NCBI RefSeq assembly: GCF_013697775.1
Contig: NZ_JACCWG010000038.1
Location: forward strand, 1 to 46,391
Length of the DNA stretch: 46,391 bases
Source: Ramlibacter sp.
Lineage (GTDB): Bacteria; Pseudomonadota; Gammaproteobacteria; Burkholderiales; Burkholderiaceae_C
Direction of reading: 5' to 3'
Shown one piece after another: positions 15,900 to 24,543 of this stretch. The translations under genes were made by a program, and so were the position numbers. A model generated the notes under the pieces. That model did no database searches and had not been told where the DNA came from. It saw only the letters and a list, made by a program, of their open reading frames with translations. Position 1 is the first letter of the stretch. Each line of letters opens with the position of its first letter.

Positions 15900-17360
15900 T
15901 CAGCGGCCTGCCGCCGCGCTGCCCAGCGCCTGCAGCAGCTTGTCGTGCACGCCGCCGAAGGCGCCGTTGCTCATGCACACGATATGGTCGCCCGGCCGCG
16001 CCGCCTGCCGCAGCTGCGCCAGCAGTTCGTCCACCGTGTCGGCCACCTGCGCGCGCGTGCCCATCGGCTGCAGCGCCTCGCGCGGATCCCAGCCCAGCCC
16101 GCCGGCGTGGCAGAAGGACAGGTCGGCCGGCTCCAGGCTCCAGGGCAGCTGCGCCTTCATCGTGCCCAGCTTCATGGTGTTGCTGCGCGGCTCGAACGCC
16201 GCCAGGATGCGCGCGCCGCCGATCTTGCGGCGCAGCCCGTCCAGCGTGGTGCGGATGGCAGTGGGGTGATGCGCGAAATCGTCGTAGACCGTGACGCCGC
16301 CCGCGGTGCCGCGCACTTCCATGCGGCGCTTGACGTTGCGAAAACTGCCCAGCGCCGCCGCGGCCACCTCCGGTCGCACGCCGACGTGGTCCGCCGCGGC
16401 AATGGCCGCCAGCGCGTTCAGCTGGTTGTGCACGCCGGTCAGCTCCCAGGCGACCTCGGCAACGCGCCGGCCACGCTCCAGCACGGCGAAGCAGTGGGGT
16501 TCGCCCTCGGCCGTGAAGTCGCTGTCGGTCGCGCCGAAACTGCGCACCTCGCTCCAGCAACCCGTGTGCAGCACGCGCGCCAGGCTTTCCTCCAGCCCGT
16601 TGCTCACCACGCGGCCGCTGGCCGGCACGGTGCGCACCAGGTGGTGGAACTGCCGCTCGATGGCCGCCAGGTCGTCGAAGATGTCAGCGTGGTCGAACTC
16701 CAGGTTGTTCAGCACGGCCGTGCGCGGGCGGTAGTGGACGAACTTGCTGCGCTTGTCGAAGAAGGCGGTGTCGTATTCGTCGGCCTCGATGACGAACACG
16801 CCGGGCCGTTCCGCCGCCGGGCCTCCCCAAGGCGGAACAGCCCCCTCGGGGGGCAGCGAACCTCGCACAGCGGGGAGCGTGGGGGCGCCAATTCTGGCCG
16901 AGGCTTGGAAATTCATCGGCACGCCGCCCACCAGGAAACCAGGCTGCAGCCCGGCGTGTTCCAGGATCCAGGCCAGCATCGAGGTGGTGGTGGTCTTGCC
17001 ATGGGTGCCGGCCACGGCCAGCACGTGCCGGCCCCGCAGCACGTGTTCGGCCAGCCATTGCGGTCCGCTGGTGTATGGCAGGCCCTGGTCCAGGATGGCT
17101 TCCATCAAGGGATAGCGCGGCGTGCCGTCAGGCAGGCGGGCGCGGGAGACAACGTTGCCGACCACCCAGGCGTCGGGCTTCAACGCCAGTTGGTCGGCGC
17201 CGAAGCCTTCGATCAGGTCGATGCCGAGCGCGCGCAGCTGGTCGCTCATCGGCGGGTAGACGCCGGCGTCGCAGCCGGTCACCTTGTGGCCGGCCTCGCG
17301 CGCGAGCGCGGCCACGCCGCCCATGAAGGTGCCGCAGATGCCGAGAATATGGATATGCAT
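15900..17360 (-). CDS. mpl: UDP-N-acetylmuramate:L-alanyl-gamma-D-glutamyl-meso-diaminopimelate ligase Mpl
   Basis: A 486-residue Mur ligase that salvages the murein tripeptide by attaching it to UDP-MurNAc. MHIHILGICGTFMGGVAALAREAGH is the family's N-terminus (Rossmann-like domain). AGTHGKTTTTSM (about 117-128) is the ATP P-loop, IEADEYDTAFFDKRSKFVHYRP follows, and YDDFAHHPTAI is the conserved His motif. Compared with E. coli Mpl from memory there is a roughly 27-residue insertion at residues 159-186, between SARIG and VFVIEADEYD, rich in Pro and Gly and encoded by a repeat element (separate entry). The frame is kept, so the enzyme is probably functional with a surface loop there. Confidence 0.94.
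   Translation of the reverse strand: MHIHILGICGTFMGGVAALAREAGHKVTGCDAGVYPPMSDQLRALGIDLIEGFGADQLALKPDAWVVGNVVSRARLPDGTPRYPLMEAILDQGLPYTSGPQWLAEHVLRGRHVLAVAGTHGKTTTTSMLAWILEHAGLQPGFLVGGVPMNFQASARIGAPTLPAVRGSLPPEGAVPPWGGPAAERPGVFVIEADEYDTAFFDKRSKFVHYRPRTAVLNNLEFDHADIFDDLAAIERQFHHLVRTVPASGRVVSNGLEESLARVLHTGCWSEVRSFGATDSDFTAEGEPHCFAVLERGRRVAEVAWELTGVHNQLNALAAIAAADHVGVRPEVAAAALGSFRNVKRRMEVRGTAGGVTVYDDFAHHPTAIRTTLDGLRRKIGGARILAAFEPRSNTMKLGTMKAQLPWSLEPADLSFCHAGGLGWDPREALQPMGTRAQVADTVDELLAQLRQAARPGDHIVCMSNGAFGGVHDKLLQALGSAAAGR
16825..16886. repeat. Dispersed palindromic repeat inserted in frame within mpl
   Basis: The core begins with GCCCCCTCGGGGGGC (16840-16854), a perfect hairpin, and ends with GCGTGGGGGC (16877-16886), so GCCCCC can also pair with the distal GGGGGC. 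The sequence resembles a GC-rich interspersed repeat of Comamonadaceae, to my memory normally intergenic. It exactly covers codons for residues 158-179, the part of the Mpl insertion absent from E. coli Mpl. Confidence 0.68.
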
Positions 17361-17393
17361 CGCGCGATTATCCGGCGATGCACAATGCTCCGG

Positions 17394-17990
17394 ATGGACA
17401 GCATCGCCTTCGAAATCGCGGCGACCGCCGCGCGCATGGTGGTCGAGGAAGGTCTGGAATACGGCCCGGCCAAGCGCCGCGCGGTCAAGCAGCTCGGCCT
17501 GAACACCCGCACCGCGCTGCCGGACAACGATGCAGTGGAAGATTCGGTGCGCGAATACATCGCCCTGTTCTGTGCCGAGACCCAGCCGGCGGAGCTGGCG
17601 GCGCTGCGCAAACTCGCCATCACCTGGATGGAGCGGCTGCCCGAATTCCGGCCCTACCTGGGCGGCGCGGTCTGGCACGGCACGGCCACGCGGCTGTCGG
17701 ACATCTATATCCAGCTGTTCTGCGACGACCCCAAATCGACGGAGATCGCGCTGATCGACCATGGCGTGGACTACGAAGCGCGCACCGTGACCGGCTTCCA
17801 CGGCGAATCGGTCGAAGCGCTGAGCCTGAGCAGCATGAGTCCCGAACTGGGCGAGCCGGTCGGCGTGCACCTGATGGTCTACGACCACGACGACGTGCGC
17901 GGCGCGCTGCGCAAGGACGCCAAGGGCCGGTCGCCGCGCGGCGACCTGGCGGCGGTGCGGGCGTTGGTGGAGGAGGCCTCGCATGAATGA
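17394..17990 (+). CDS. Hypothetical protein (198 aa) between mpl and tlpA-like gene
   Basis: I do not recognise the family. It is a soluble acidic protein. The N-terminal helix region (ARMVVEEGLEYGPAKRRAVKQLG) is followed by conserved-looking aromatic and acidic segments (PEFRPYLGGAVWHGTATRLSDIYIQLFCDDPKSTEIALIDHGVDYEAR), which loosely recall a small nucleotidyltransferase or ligand-binding fold, but I cannot confirm this. The start is uncertain: ATG at 17385 or 17394. The latter is preferred because CACAAT lies 7 nt before it, as in several other genes here. It is divergent from mpl by 33 nt and overlaps the downstream redoxin gene by 8 nt. Confidence 0.72.
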   Translation: MDSIAFEIAATAARMVVEEGLEYGPAKRRAVKQLGLNTRTALPDNDAVEDSVREYIALFCAETQPAELAALRKLAITWMERLPEFRPYLGGAVWHGTATRLSDIYIQLFCDDPKSTEIALIDHGVDYEARTVTGFHGESVEALSLSSMSPELGEPVGVHLMVYDHDDVRGALRKDAKGRSPRGDLAAVRALVEEASHE

Positions 17991-18543
17991 AGCCGCAAAC
18001 GACAGCCTGCCGATCAAGCCGGTGCGTCGGCGCGGGCTGCTGATGGCGGGCATCGGCATCGGGGCTGCCGCCGTTGGCGCGGGTGTGGCCCTGTGGCGCA
18101 CGCGGCTGGCCCCGCCGCCGGATAACGCCGCGAAGCTGCTCTGGCCCCTGAATTTCCAGACGCCGCAGGGCAGCGCGCTGGCGATGGCGTCATTGCGTGG
18201 CCGCCCGCTGCTGGTGAATTTCTGGGCCACCTGGTGCCCGCCTTGCGTAGAAGAATTGCCGATGCTGGATGCCTTTTACCGCCAACAGTCGGCAAAAGGC
18301 TGGCAAGTCGTCGGTTTGGCCATCGACCAGCCGAGCGCGGTGCGCAGTTTCCTGCAACGCACGCCGGTCGGTTTTCCGATTGGCTTGGCAGGCCTGGACG
18401 GCCCGCAACTCACGCGCGATCTGGGAAACTTGAATGGCGGACTGCCGTTCACTGTCGTTCTGGGGGCCGACGGTACACTGCTGCAACGTAGAATGGGAAA
18501 AATTCGCAACGAAGAGTTAATAAAATGGGCCTCTCTGGCTTGA
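17983..18543 (+). CDS. TlpA-family thiol:disulfide interchange protein
   Basis: A 186-residue membrane-anchored periplasmic thioredoxin-like protein. A twin-basic N-terminus (VRRRGLLMAGIGIGAAAVGAG) forms a signal anchor at residues 19-38. The thioredoxin fold has the active site WCPPC at 84-88 and the cis-Pro loop GGLPFTVVL. Such proteins reduce periplasmic disulfides, for example during cytochrome c maturation. The gene overlaps the preceding unknown gene by 8 nt. Its last 200 nt are less GC-rich than the neighbours. In many Burkholderiales a similar gene stands directly before aroQ-accB-accC; here aroQ is missing. Confidence 0.9.
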   Translation: MNEAANDSLPIKPVRRRGLLMAGIGIGAAAVGAGVALWRTRLAPPPDNAAKLLWPLNFQTPQGSALAMASLRGRPLLVNFWATWCPPCVEELPMLDAFYRQQSAKGWQVVGLAIDQPSAVRSFLQRTPVGFPIGLAGLDGPQLTRDLGNLNGGLPFTVVLGADGTLLQRRMGKIRNEELIKWASLA

Positions 18544-18669
18544 TAGGATTTGTCGCCATCAAACTAATAAGGCGACATTGAAGCTATGAAATTAAAATAA
18601 AAATCCCTGCAAAAGGGAGAAAAAGTCGAGTTTTCCTGTAGATTCGCGTGTTTTCAAGGTGAACAAGTC
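18544..18669 (+). promoter_or_regulatory. AT-rich leader/promoter region of accBC
   Basis: A 126-nt non-coding stretch, much richer in A/T than the rest of the window. It holds a stem TGTCGCC (18551-18557) with GGCGACA (18571-18577), and a small stem TCCCT/AGGGA (18604-18608, 18614-18618). A TAGATT at 18637-18642 could be a -10. No ORF was found. It probably contains the accBC promoter; the first stem may end tlpA transcription but lacks a T-run. Confidence 0.45.
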
Positions 18670-19125
18670 ATGGACCTGCGCAAGCTCAAGACCCTGATCG
18701 ATCTGGTCTCCGAGTCCAATGTCTCGGAACTCGAAATCACCGAAGCGGAAGGCAAGGTGCGCATCGTCAAGGGCATGGCGGGCGCGCAGATGCAGCCGAT
18801 GATGCTGGCCCCGGGGCAACAGCAAGGCGGAGTGACCTCCGTTGCCGCGCCCGCGCCGGCCGCGCCTGCCCCGGCACCTGCCGCACCCACCGGCCACACC
18901 GTGAAGTCGCCGATGGTCGGCACCTTCTACCGCGCCTCGTCGCCCGGCGCCAAGTCGTTCGTGGAAATCGGCTCACAGATCAAGGAAGGCGAGACGCTCT
19001 GCATCATCGAGGCGATGAAGATCCTCAACGAGATCGAAGCCGACAAGAGCGGCACCGTCGCCCAGATCCTCTGCGAAAACGGCCAGCCGGTGGAATACGG
19101 CCAACCGCTGTTCATCATCGAGTAA
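18670..19125 (+). CDS. accB: Biotin carboxyl carrier protein of acetyl-CoA carboxylase
   Basis: A 151-residue [27 protein letters not shown] is the typical N-terminus, followed by a Pro/Ala linker (residues about 58-75) and the biotinyl domain. Lys117 in [13 protein letters not shown] is the biotinylation site. The protein carries CO2 from biotin carboxylase to the carboxyltransferase in the first step of fatty acid synthesis. It is followed by accC after 12 nt. An AAGGTGAAC just before the ATG is a plausible ribosome-binding site. Confidence 0.97.
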   Translation: MDLRKLKTLIDLVSESNVSELEITEAEGKVRIVKGMAGAQMQPMMLAPGQQQGGVTSVAAPAPAAPAPAPAAPTGHTVKSPMVGTFYRASSPGAKSFVEIGSQIKEGETLCIIEAMKILNEIEADKSGTVAQILCENGQPVEYGQPLFIIE

Positions 19126-19137
19126 GCGGCGCACCGC

Positions 19138-20487
19138 ATGTTCAAGAAGATCCTGGTCGCCAACCGCGGCGAGATTGCCCTGCGAATCCAGCGCGCCTGC
19201 CAAGAGCTGGGCGTGAAGGCCGTGATGGTGTATTCGGAGGCCGACCGCGAGGCCAAATACGTCAAGTTGGCCGACGAAGCGGTGTGCATCGGCCCGCCGC
19301 CGTCGGCGCTGAGTTATCTCAACATGCCGGCCATCATTTCGGCGGCCGAAGTCACCGACGCCGAAGCGATCCACCCGGGTTACGGGTTCCTTTCCGAAAA
19401 CGCGGACTTCGCCGAGCGGGTGGAGAAGAGCGGCTTCCAGTTCATCGGCCCCACGCCCGAATCCATCCGCCTGATGGGCGACAAGGTGTCGGCCAAGCAG
19501 GCCATGATCAAGGCCGGCGTGCCCTGCGTGCCCGGCTCGGAAGGCGAGCTTCCGGACAATCCGGCGGAGATCCGGCGCATTGCCAAGTCGATCGGCTACC
19601 CGGTGATCATCAAGGCGGCCGGCGGCGGCGGCGGGCGCGGCATGCGCGTGGTGCACACCGAGGCGGCGCTGGTCAACGCGGTGCAGATGACCAAGGCCGA
19701 GGCCCAGGCGGCGTTCGGCAACCCGGCGGTCTACATGGAGAAATTCCTGCAGAACCCGCGCCACATCGAAATCCAGATCCTGGCCGACAAGTACAAGAAC
19801 GCGGTCTACCTGGGCGAGCGCGACTGCTCCATGCAGCGGCGCCACCAGAAGATCATCGAGGAGGCGCCCGCGCCCGGCATTCCGCGCAAGCTGATCGAGA
19901 AGATCGGCGACCGCTGCGCCGCCGCCTGCAAGCGCATCGGCTACCGCGGCGCCGGCACCTTCGAGTTCCTGTACGAGAACGGCGAGTTCTATTTCATCGA
20001 GATGAACACGCGGGTGCAGGTGGAGCACCCGGTGACCGAGCTCATCACCGGCATCGACATCGTCAAGACGCAGATCATGGTGGCGGCCGGCGAGAAGCTG
20101 CCGTTCGCGCAGCGCGACATCGTGCTGCGCGGCCACGCGCTGGAAATCCGCGTGAACGCCGAGCATCCGTACAACTTCGTTCCCTCGCCCGGGCGCATCA
20201 CCATGTGGCACGCGCCGGGCGGCCCGGGCGTGCGGGTGGACTCGCACGTCTACACCAACTACTTCGTGCCGCCGAACTACGACTCGATGATCGGCAAGAT
20301 CATCGTGCACGGCGACACGCGCGACCAGGCCCTGGCGCGCATGCGCACGGCGCTGGCCGAGACGGTCGTCGAAGGCATCAACACCAACATCCCGCTGCAC
20401 CGCGAGCTGATGGTGGACGCCAAATTCATGAGCGGCGGCACCAACATCCACTATCTGGAAGAGTGGCTGTCGCACCACAAGCGCTGA
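19138..20487 (+). CDS. accC: Biotin carboxylase subunit of acetyl-CoA carboxylase
   Basis: A 449-residue ATP-grasp enzyme that carboxylates biotin on Acc[23 protein letters not shown] and [15 protein letters not shown] mark the N-terminal domain. [11 protein letters not shown] is the glycine-rich ATP loop, [20 protein letters not shown] and [16 protein letters not shown] are the catalytic core. The length equals that of E. coli AccC. It forms an operon with accB and prmA. The GC content is high throughout with no oddity. Confidence 0.98.
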   Translation: MFKKILVANRGEIALRIQRACQELGVKAVMVYSEADREAKYVKLADEAVCIGPPPSALSYLNMPAIISAAEVTDAEAIHPGYGFLSENADFAERVEKSGFQFIGPTPESIRLMGDKVSAKQAMIKAGVPCVPGSEGELPDNPAEIRRIAKSIGYPVIIKAAGGGGGRGMRVVHTEAALVNAVQMTKAEAQAAFGNPAVYMEKFLQNPRHIEIQILADKYKNAVYLGERDCSMQRRHQKIIEEAPAPGIPRKLIEKIGDRCAAACKRIGYRGAGTFEFLYENGEFYFIEMNTRVQVEHPVTELITGIDIVKTQIMVAAGEKLPFAQRDIVLRGHALEIRVNAEHPYNFVPSPGRITMWHAPGGPGVRVDSHVYTNYFVPPNYDSMIGKIIVHGDTRDQALARMRTALAETVVEGINTNIPLHRELMVDAKFMSGGTNIHYLEEWLSHHKR

Positions 20488-20515
20488 TGGCGCGCGCCGG
20501 CCGGGAGCGGGGCTG

Positions 20516-21397
20516 ATGTTCGAGCTGCGCCTGCTGTGCCCCGAGGAGCGCGTCGAAGCGCTGAGCGACGCGCTCGAAGCGCTGGACGCGCTGAGCGTGT
20601 CGGTGGAGGACGCCGATGCGCAGACGCCGGCCGAGCGCGCCCTGTTCGGCGAGCCCGGCATGCCGGCGCCCAAGGACGGCTGGCAACGCTCGCGCATCCT
20701 GGCGCTGTTCCCCGACGAAAACGCCGCGCAGGACGCGGCGCGGCTGCTCGCGGTGCAGGACTTCTTCGAAGGCTGCGCCGTGTTGGAGGTCGCCGCAGTG
20801 GCCGACCAGGACTGGGTGCGGCTCACGCAGTCGCAGTTCGCACCGGTGGACATCACGCCCGAGTTCTGGATCGTGCCGACCTGGCACGAGCCGCCCGCCA
20901 GCGCCAAGCTGGTGATCCGGCTGGACCCGGGCCTGGCATTCGGCACCGGCACGCACCCGACCACGCGCATGTGCCTGCGCTGGATCGCCCGCAACCCGCC
21001 GGCCGGCCAGCGTGTGCTGGACTACGGCTGCGGCTCCGGCATCCTGGCCATCGGCGCGGCCAAGCACGGCGCGGCGCGGGTGGATGCGGTGGACATCGAC
21101 ACGGCGGCCGTGCAGTCCACGCGCGATAACGCAGCCGCCAACGGCGTTGTGCTGGAAGCCGGCCTGCCGGACCGCGCGCAGGGCAAGTACCGGACCGTGC
21201 TGGCCAACATCCTCGCCACGCCGCTGAAGGTGCTTGCGCCGCTGCTGTGCGCGCACGTGGAGGCGGGCGGCCACCTGGTGCTGGCCGGCATCCTGGAGCG
21301 CCAGGCCGGGGAGCTGAAGGCCGCCTACGCGCCGTACTGCGCGCTGGAGGTCAGCGACACCGAGGACGGCTGGATCCTGATGACGGCGCGGCTGTGA
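20516..21397 (+). CDS. prmA: Ribosomal protein L11 methyltransferase PrmA
   Basis: A 293-residue SAM-dependent enzyme that trimethylates ribosomal protein L11. The N-terminal substrate-binding part starts MFELRLLCPEERVE. The catalytic domain has RLDPGLAFGTGTHPTTRMCLRWI, the SAM loop DYGCGSGILAIGAAKHGA and VDIDTAAVQSTRDNA, and NILATPL as the active-site motif. accC-prmA order is common in Proteobacteria. It starts 28 nt after accC. Confidence 0.96.
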   Translation: MFELRLLCPEERVEALSDALEALDALSVSVEDADAQTPAERALFGEPGMPAPKDGWQRSRILALFPDENAAQDAARLLAVQDFFEGCAVLEVAAVADQDWVRLTQSQFAPVDITPEFWIVPTWHEPPASAKLVIRLDPGLAFGTGTHPTTRMCLRWIARNPPAGQRVLDYGCGSGILAIGAAKHGAARVDAVDIDTAAVQSTRDNAAANGVVLEAGLPDRAQGKYRTVLANILATPLKVLAPLLCAHVEAGGHLVLAGILERQAGELKAAYAPYCALEVSDTEDGWILMTARL

Positions 21398-21422
21398 ACG
21401 CCGCGCACCGCACACCGGCTCT

Positions 21423-21428
21423 TACAAT
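21423..21428 (+). promoter_or_regulatory. -10 box TACAAT before the DUF3426 gene
   Basis: TACAAT lies nine bases before the ATG at 21438, so the predicted start point would leave almost no 5' untranslated region. It sits in the 40-nt gap after prmA and indicates an own promoter for the zinc-ribbon gene. Confidence 0.45.
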
Positions 21429-21437
21429 CCCGGGCTC

Positions 21438-22544
21438 ATGAGCCTGATCACCTGCTGCCCTGCCTGCGGGACGATGTTCAGAGTGGTCCCCGACCAGCTG
21501 AAGATCTCCGAGGGCTGGGTGCGTTGCGGGCATTGTTCCGAGGTGTTCGACGCCTCGGCCACGCTGGTGGAGCAGGCCGATGCCGTCACCGCGCCGGCTC
21601 CCGCGCCGCCGGTTCCGCAGCCGCAGGTGCTGCACCCGCAGGTGCTGCACCCGCCGGCCCTGCAGCCGCAGATCCCTGCGCTGTTGCAGCCCCCGGTCGA
21701 ACCCCACGCCGCAGTGGCGCCTGCGGACGCGGAACCCCCGATCACCGAACCACCCGCCGAACTGGTGGCGCAAGTGCTCGCCGGCGAGGCGAACACCCAG
21801 CCCGCGGCGCTGGCGCGGGAAGACGGACCCCAGGACGCGCGGGACGCACCGCCCGACAGCGAGCTGGAGGAGTCGCCGCTCGACCAGCCCTTCGTGTTCC
21901 GGCGATCCGACCTGGCCGAGAGCGAGGGCGCGCCCTCGGTGTCGCCGCCGATCGCCGAGAGCGGTTTCGGGCTGTCGCGGCCGGGCGAAAGCGAAAGCGG
22001 CTGGGAGGCCGAGCAGCCGCAGGGCGTGTCGTTCCTGCGCGCCGCGCGCAGCCGCGCGCTCTGGCACACGCCCCGCATGCGCGGGCTGCTGGTGGTCCTG
22101 GGCCTGCTGCTGGGCGCGCTGCTCGCGGCGCAGTTCGCCGTGCACGACCGCGACCGCATCGCCGCCGCGCAGCCCGGGCTCAAGCCGCTGCTGGAAGCGC
22201 TGTGCGCACCGCTGGCCTGCCGCGTCGGGCCGCCGCGGCAGATCGATGCGGTGGCGATCGACAGCTCCGCCTTCAACAAGCTGCGCGGCGACACCTACCG
22301 CCTGGCGTTCACGCTGAAGAACGGCGCCGTGTTCCCGATCGCCGTGCCGGCGATGGAGCTCACGCTCACCGACACGCAGGACCAGCCGGTGCTGCGCCGC
22401 GTGCTCACGCCGGCCGAAATGGGCGCCCCGGTGGCCACGCTGGGCGCGGGCGCCGAATGGTCCGGCGCCGTGACGCTGGCCATCGCGGCCGATGGCCAGG
22501 CCGGACGCATTGCCGGCTACCGGCTGCTCGCCTTCTATCCCTGA
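21438..22544 (+). CDS. Zinc-ribbon and DUF3426 domain membrane protein
   Basis: A 368-residue protein. The N-terminal MJ0042-type zinc finger (CCPACGTMF, then RCGHCSEVFDA, residues about 6-36) is followed by a long Pro/Ala-rich acidic linker containing a short tandem repeat (QVLHP twice). One membrane helix follows (about 212-233, GLLVVLGLLLGALLAAQFAV), then the periplasmic DUF3426 domain, ending in LAIAADGQAGRIAGYRLLAFYP. Function is unknown in the family. Association with prmA is common in Betaproteobacteria, to my knowledge. The architecture (cytoplasmic metal finger, one helix, periplasmic domain) suggests a signalling or scaffold role. Confidence 0.9.
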   Translation: MSLITCCPACGTMFRVVPDQLKISEGWVRCGHCSEVFDASATLVEQADAVTAPAPAPPVPQPQVLHPQVLHPPALQPQIPALLQPPVEPHAAVAPADAEPPITEPPAELVAQVLAGEANTQPAALAREDGPQDARDAPPDSELEESPLDQPFVFRRSDLAESEGAPSVSPPIAESGFGLSRPGESESGWEAEQPQGVSFLRAARSRALWHTPRMRGLLVVLGLLLGALLAAQFAVHDRDRIAAAQPGLKPLLEALCAPLACRVGPPRQIDAVAIDSSAFNKLRGDTYRLAFTLKNGAVFPIAVPAMELTLTDTQDQPVLRRVLTPAEMGAPVATLGAGAEWSGAVTLAIAADGQAGRIAGYRLLAFYP

Positions 22545-22574
22545 ACAATTCCCCTTCTTTTCGAGACACACACC

Positions 22575-23465
22575 ATGGCAGCCATCATCTGCGGTTCACT
22601 GGCCTTCGACACCATCATGACGTTCGAGGGCCGCTTCGCCGACCAGATCCTGGCCGAGCAGCTGCACATCCTGAACGTGTCGTTCCTGGTGCCTTCGCTG
22701 CGGCGCGACTTCGGCGGCTGCGCCGGCAACATCGCCTACAGCCTGAAGCTGCTGGGCGGCACGCCGCTGCCGATGGCCACGCTGGGCACCGACGGCGACA
22801 CCTACATGGCGCGGCTGCGCGAGCTGGGCATCTCCGGCGAATTCGTGCGGCAGGTGGAAGGCACCTACACGGCGCAGGCAATGATCATGACCGACCGGGA
22901 CAACAACCAGATCACCGCCTTCCACCCGGGCGCCATGATGCAGGCGCACGTCACCCGCATCGACAAGCGCGCGGACGTCAAGCTGGGCATCATTTCGCCG
23001 GACGGGCGCGACGCCATGCTGCAGCACGCCGCGCAGTTCCAGGCCGCGGACATCCCCTTCGTGTTCGACCCGGGCCAGGGCCTGCCGATGTTCGACGGCA
23101 AGGAGCTCGCTGGCTTCATCGGCCAGGCGAGCTGGGTCACCGTCAACGACTACGAAGGCAAGATGCTGTGCGATCGCACCGGCCTGTCCAACGCCGAAAT
23201 CTCGCGCCGCACGCAGGGACTGGTGGTGACCCTGGGCGCGCAGGGCTGCGAAGTGTGGGTCGGCGGCGAGAAGACGGTGGTGGCGCCGGTGCGGCCGCGC
23301 GAGGTGGTGGACCCCACCGGCTGCGGCGACGCCTGGCGCGGCGCGCTGCTGCACGGGCTGGAGCAGGGCTGGCCGCTGGCGCGCTGCGCCGAACTGGGCA
23401 ACAAGGTGGGCGCCATCAAGGTGGCCAGCCGCGGCCCGCAGAACTACACGCTCGAAGGCCTGTAG
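22575..23465 (+). CDS. PfkB-family carbohydrate/nucleoside kinase
   Basis: A 296-residue ribokinase-superfamily enzyme. The N-terminal signature is FGGCAGNIAYSLKLLGG (about 49-65), and the C-terminal signature DPTGCGDAWRGALLHG carries the anion hole and catalytic Asp. NPGQG-type and GxxG substrate loops are visible (FDPGQGLPMFDG). It resembles the adenosine kinase-like group often annotated carbohydrate kinase in Burkholderiales, so the substrate could be adenosine, another nucleoside or a sugar. It follows the DUF3426 gene by 30 nt and is convergent with livM (12-nt gap). Confidence 0.9.
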   Translation: MAAIICGSLAFDTIMTFEGRFADQILAEQLHILNVSFLVPSLRRDFGGCAGNIAYSLKLLGGTPLPMATLGTDGDTYMARLRELGISGEFVRQVEGTYTAQAMIMTDRDNNQITAFHPGAMMQAHVTRIDKRADVKLGIISPDGRDAMLQHAAQFQAADIPFVFDPGQGLPMFDGKELAGFIGQASWVTVNDYEGKMLCDRTGLSNAEISRRTQGLVVTLGAQGCEVWVGGEKTVVAPVRPREVVDPTGCGDAWRGALLHGLEQGWPLARCAELGNKVGAIKVASRGPQNYTLEGL

Positions 23466-23477
23466 CCGCTGATTGGT

Positions 23478-24542
23478 TCAGGCGCGGGCGGCGCGGCGCT
23501 CGCGCCAGGCGATGAGCTCGCCCACCACGCCCTTGCGGAAGGCCAGCACGCACACCACGAAGATGGCGCCGATGATCACCGTGACCCAGGCGCCCACCTT
23601 GTCGGCCAGCAGGTTCTGCAGGCCGATGACGGTACCCGCGCCCAGCACCGGGCCGAAGAAGGTGCCCACGCCGCCCAGCAGGCTCATGAGGATGACCTCG
23701 CCGGACATCGACCAGTGCACGTCCGACAGGGTGGCGAACTTCATGACCACGGTCTTCAGGGAGCCGGCCAGCCCGGCGAGCCCGGCAGACAGCACGAAGG
23801 CGAGCAGCTTGTAGCGGTCCACCTGGTAGCCCAGCGACACGGCGCGCGGCTCGTTCTCGCGGATCATCTTCAGCACCTGGCCGAACGGCGAGGTGACGAT
23901 GCGCAGGATGGCCACGAAGCAGGCGACGAAGATCGCCAGCACCACGTAGTACATCACCGTGTCGTTGCCCAGCGGCAGCAAGCCGAACAGGTTGCCGCGC
24001 GGCACGCCCTGCAGCCCGTCCTCGCCGCCGGTGAACGGCGCCTGCACGCAGAAGAAATACACCATCTGCGCCAGCGCCAGCGTGACCATGGCGAAGTAGA
24101 TGCCCTGGCGGCGGATGGCGATCAGGCCGAATGCCAGCCCGAGCAGGACAGCAGTGCCGGTGCCGGCCAGCAGCCCCAGTTCGGGCGACCAGCCGAGCGA
24201 CTTGATGGTGTAGCCGCAGACGTAGGCGGAGAAGCCGAAGAAGGCGGCATGCCCGAACGACAGCAGTCCAGTGAAGCCCAGCAGCAGATTGAACGCGCAG
24301 GCGAACAGCGCGAAGCACAGCAGCTTCATCACGAACACCGGGTACAGGCCGATCAGCGGCGCCACCAGCGCCAGCACCAGCAGCGCAAGGTAGACGATCC
24401 GCACGCCGCCGCCGATGCCCGACTGCGCCTGCCCGGTGGGCGCGCTGTCGGCGACGACGCTGGCTGCGGTGTTCGCCGCGGCGGGAGTTTCTTTCGCCGC
24501 GGCAGGAGCGTCCGGCGCGGCGGAGGTGACTGTGGTTGTCAT
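23478..24542 (-). CDS. livM: Branched-chain amino acid type ABC transporter permease (LivM)
   Basis: A 354-residue inner-membrane permease of the HAAT family. An Ala-rich, probably disordered N-terminal extension of about 45 residues precedes the membrane domain. The LivM hallmark GFTGLLSFGHAAFFGFSAYVCG is followed by the coupling segment IRENEPRAVSLGYQVDRYKLLAFVLSAGLAGLAGSL and GEVILMSLLGGVGTFFGPVLGA. It is the last gene of the first liv operon, starting 1 nt after livH. The substrate is determined by the binding protein and is unknown. Confidence 0.93.
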   Translation of the reverse strand: MTTTVTSAAPDAPAAAKETPAAANTAASVVADSAPTGQAQSGIGGGVRIVYLALLVLALVAPLIGLYPVFVMKLLCFALFACAFNLLLGFTGLLSFGHAAFFGFSAYVCGYTIKSLGWSPELGLLAGTGTAVLLGLAFGLIAIRRQGIYFAMVTLALAQMVYFFCVQAPFTGGEDGLQGVPRGNLFGLLPLGNDTVMYYVVLAIFVACFVAILRIVTSPFGQVLKMIRENEPRAVSLGYQVDRYKLLAFVLSAGLAGLAGSLKTVVMKFATLSDVHWSMSGEVILMSLLGGVGTFFGPVLGAGTVIGLQNLLADKVGAWVTVIIGAIFVVCVLAFRKGVVGELIAWRERRAARA

Positions 24543-24543
24543 G

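Noticed and set aside
21600-21680. Possible short tandem-repeat array (QVLHP units)
   Set aside because: Only two clean units within the Pro/Ala-rich linker of the DUF3426 protein; ordinary linker expansion and not a CRISPR or minisatellite.
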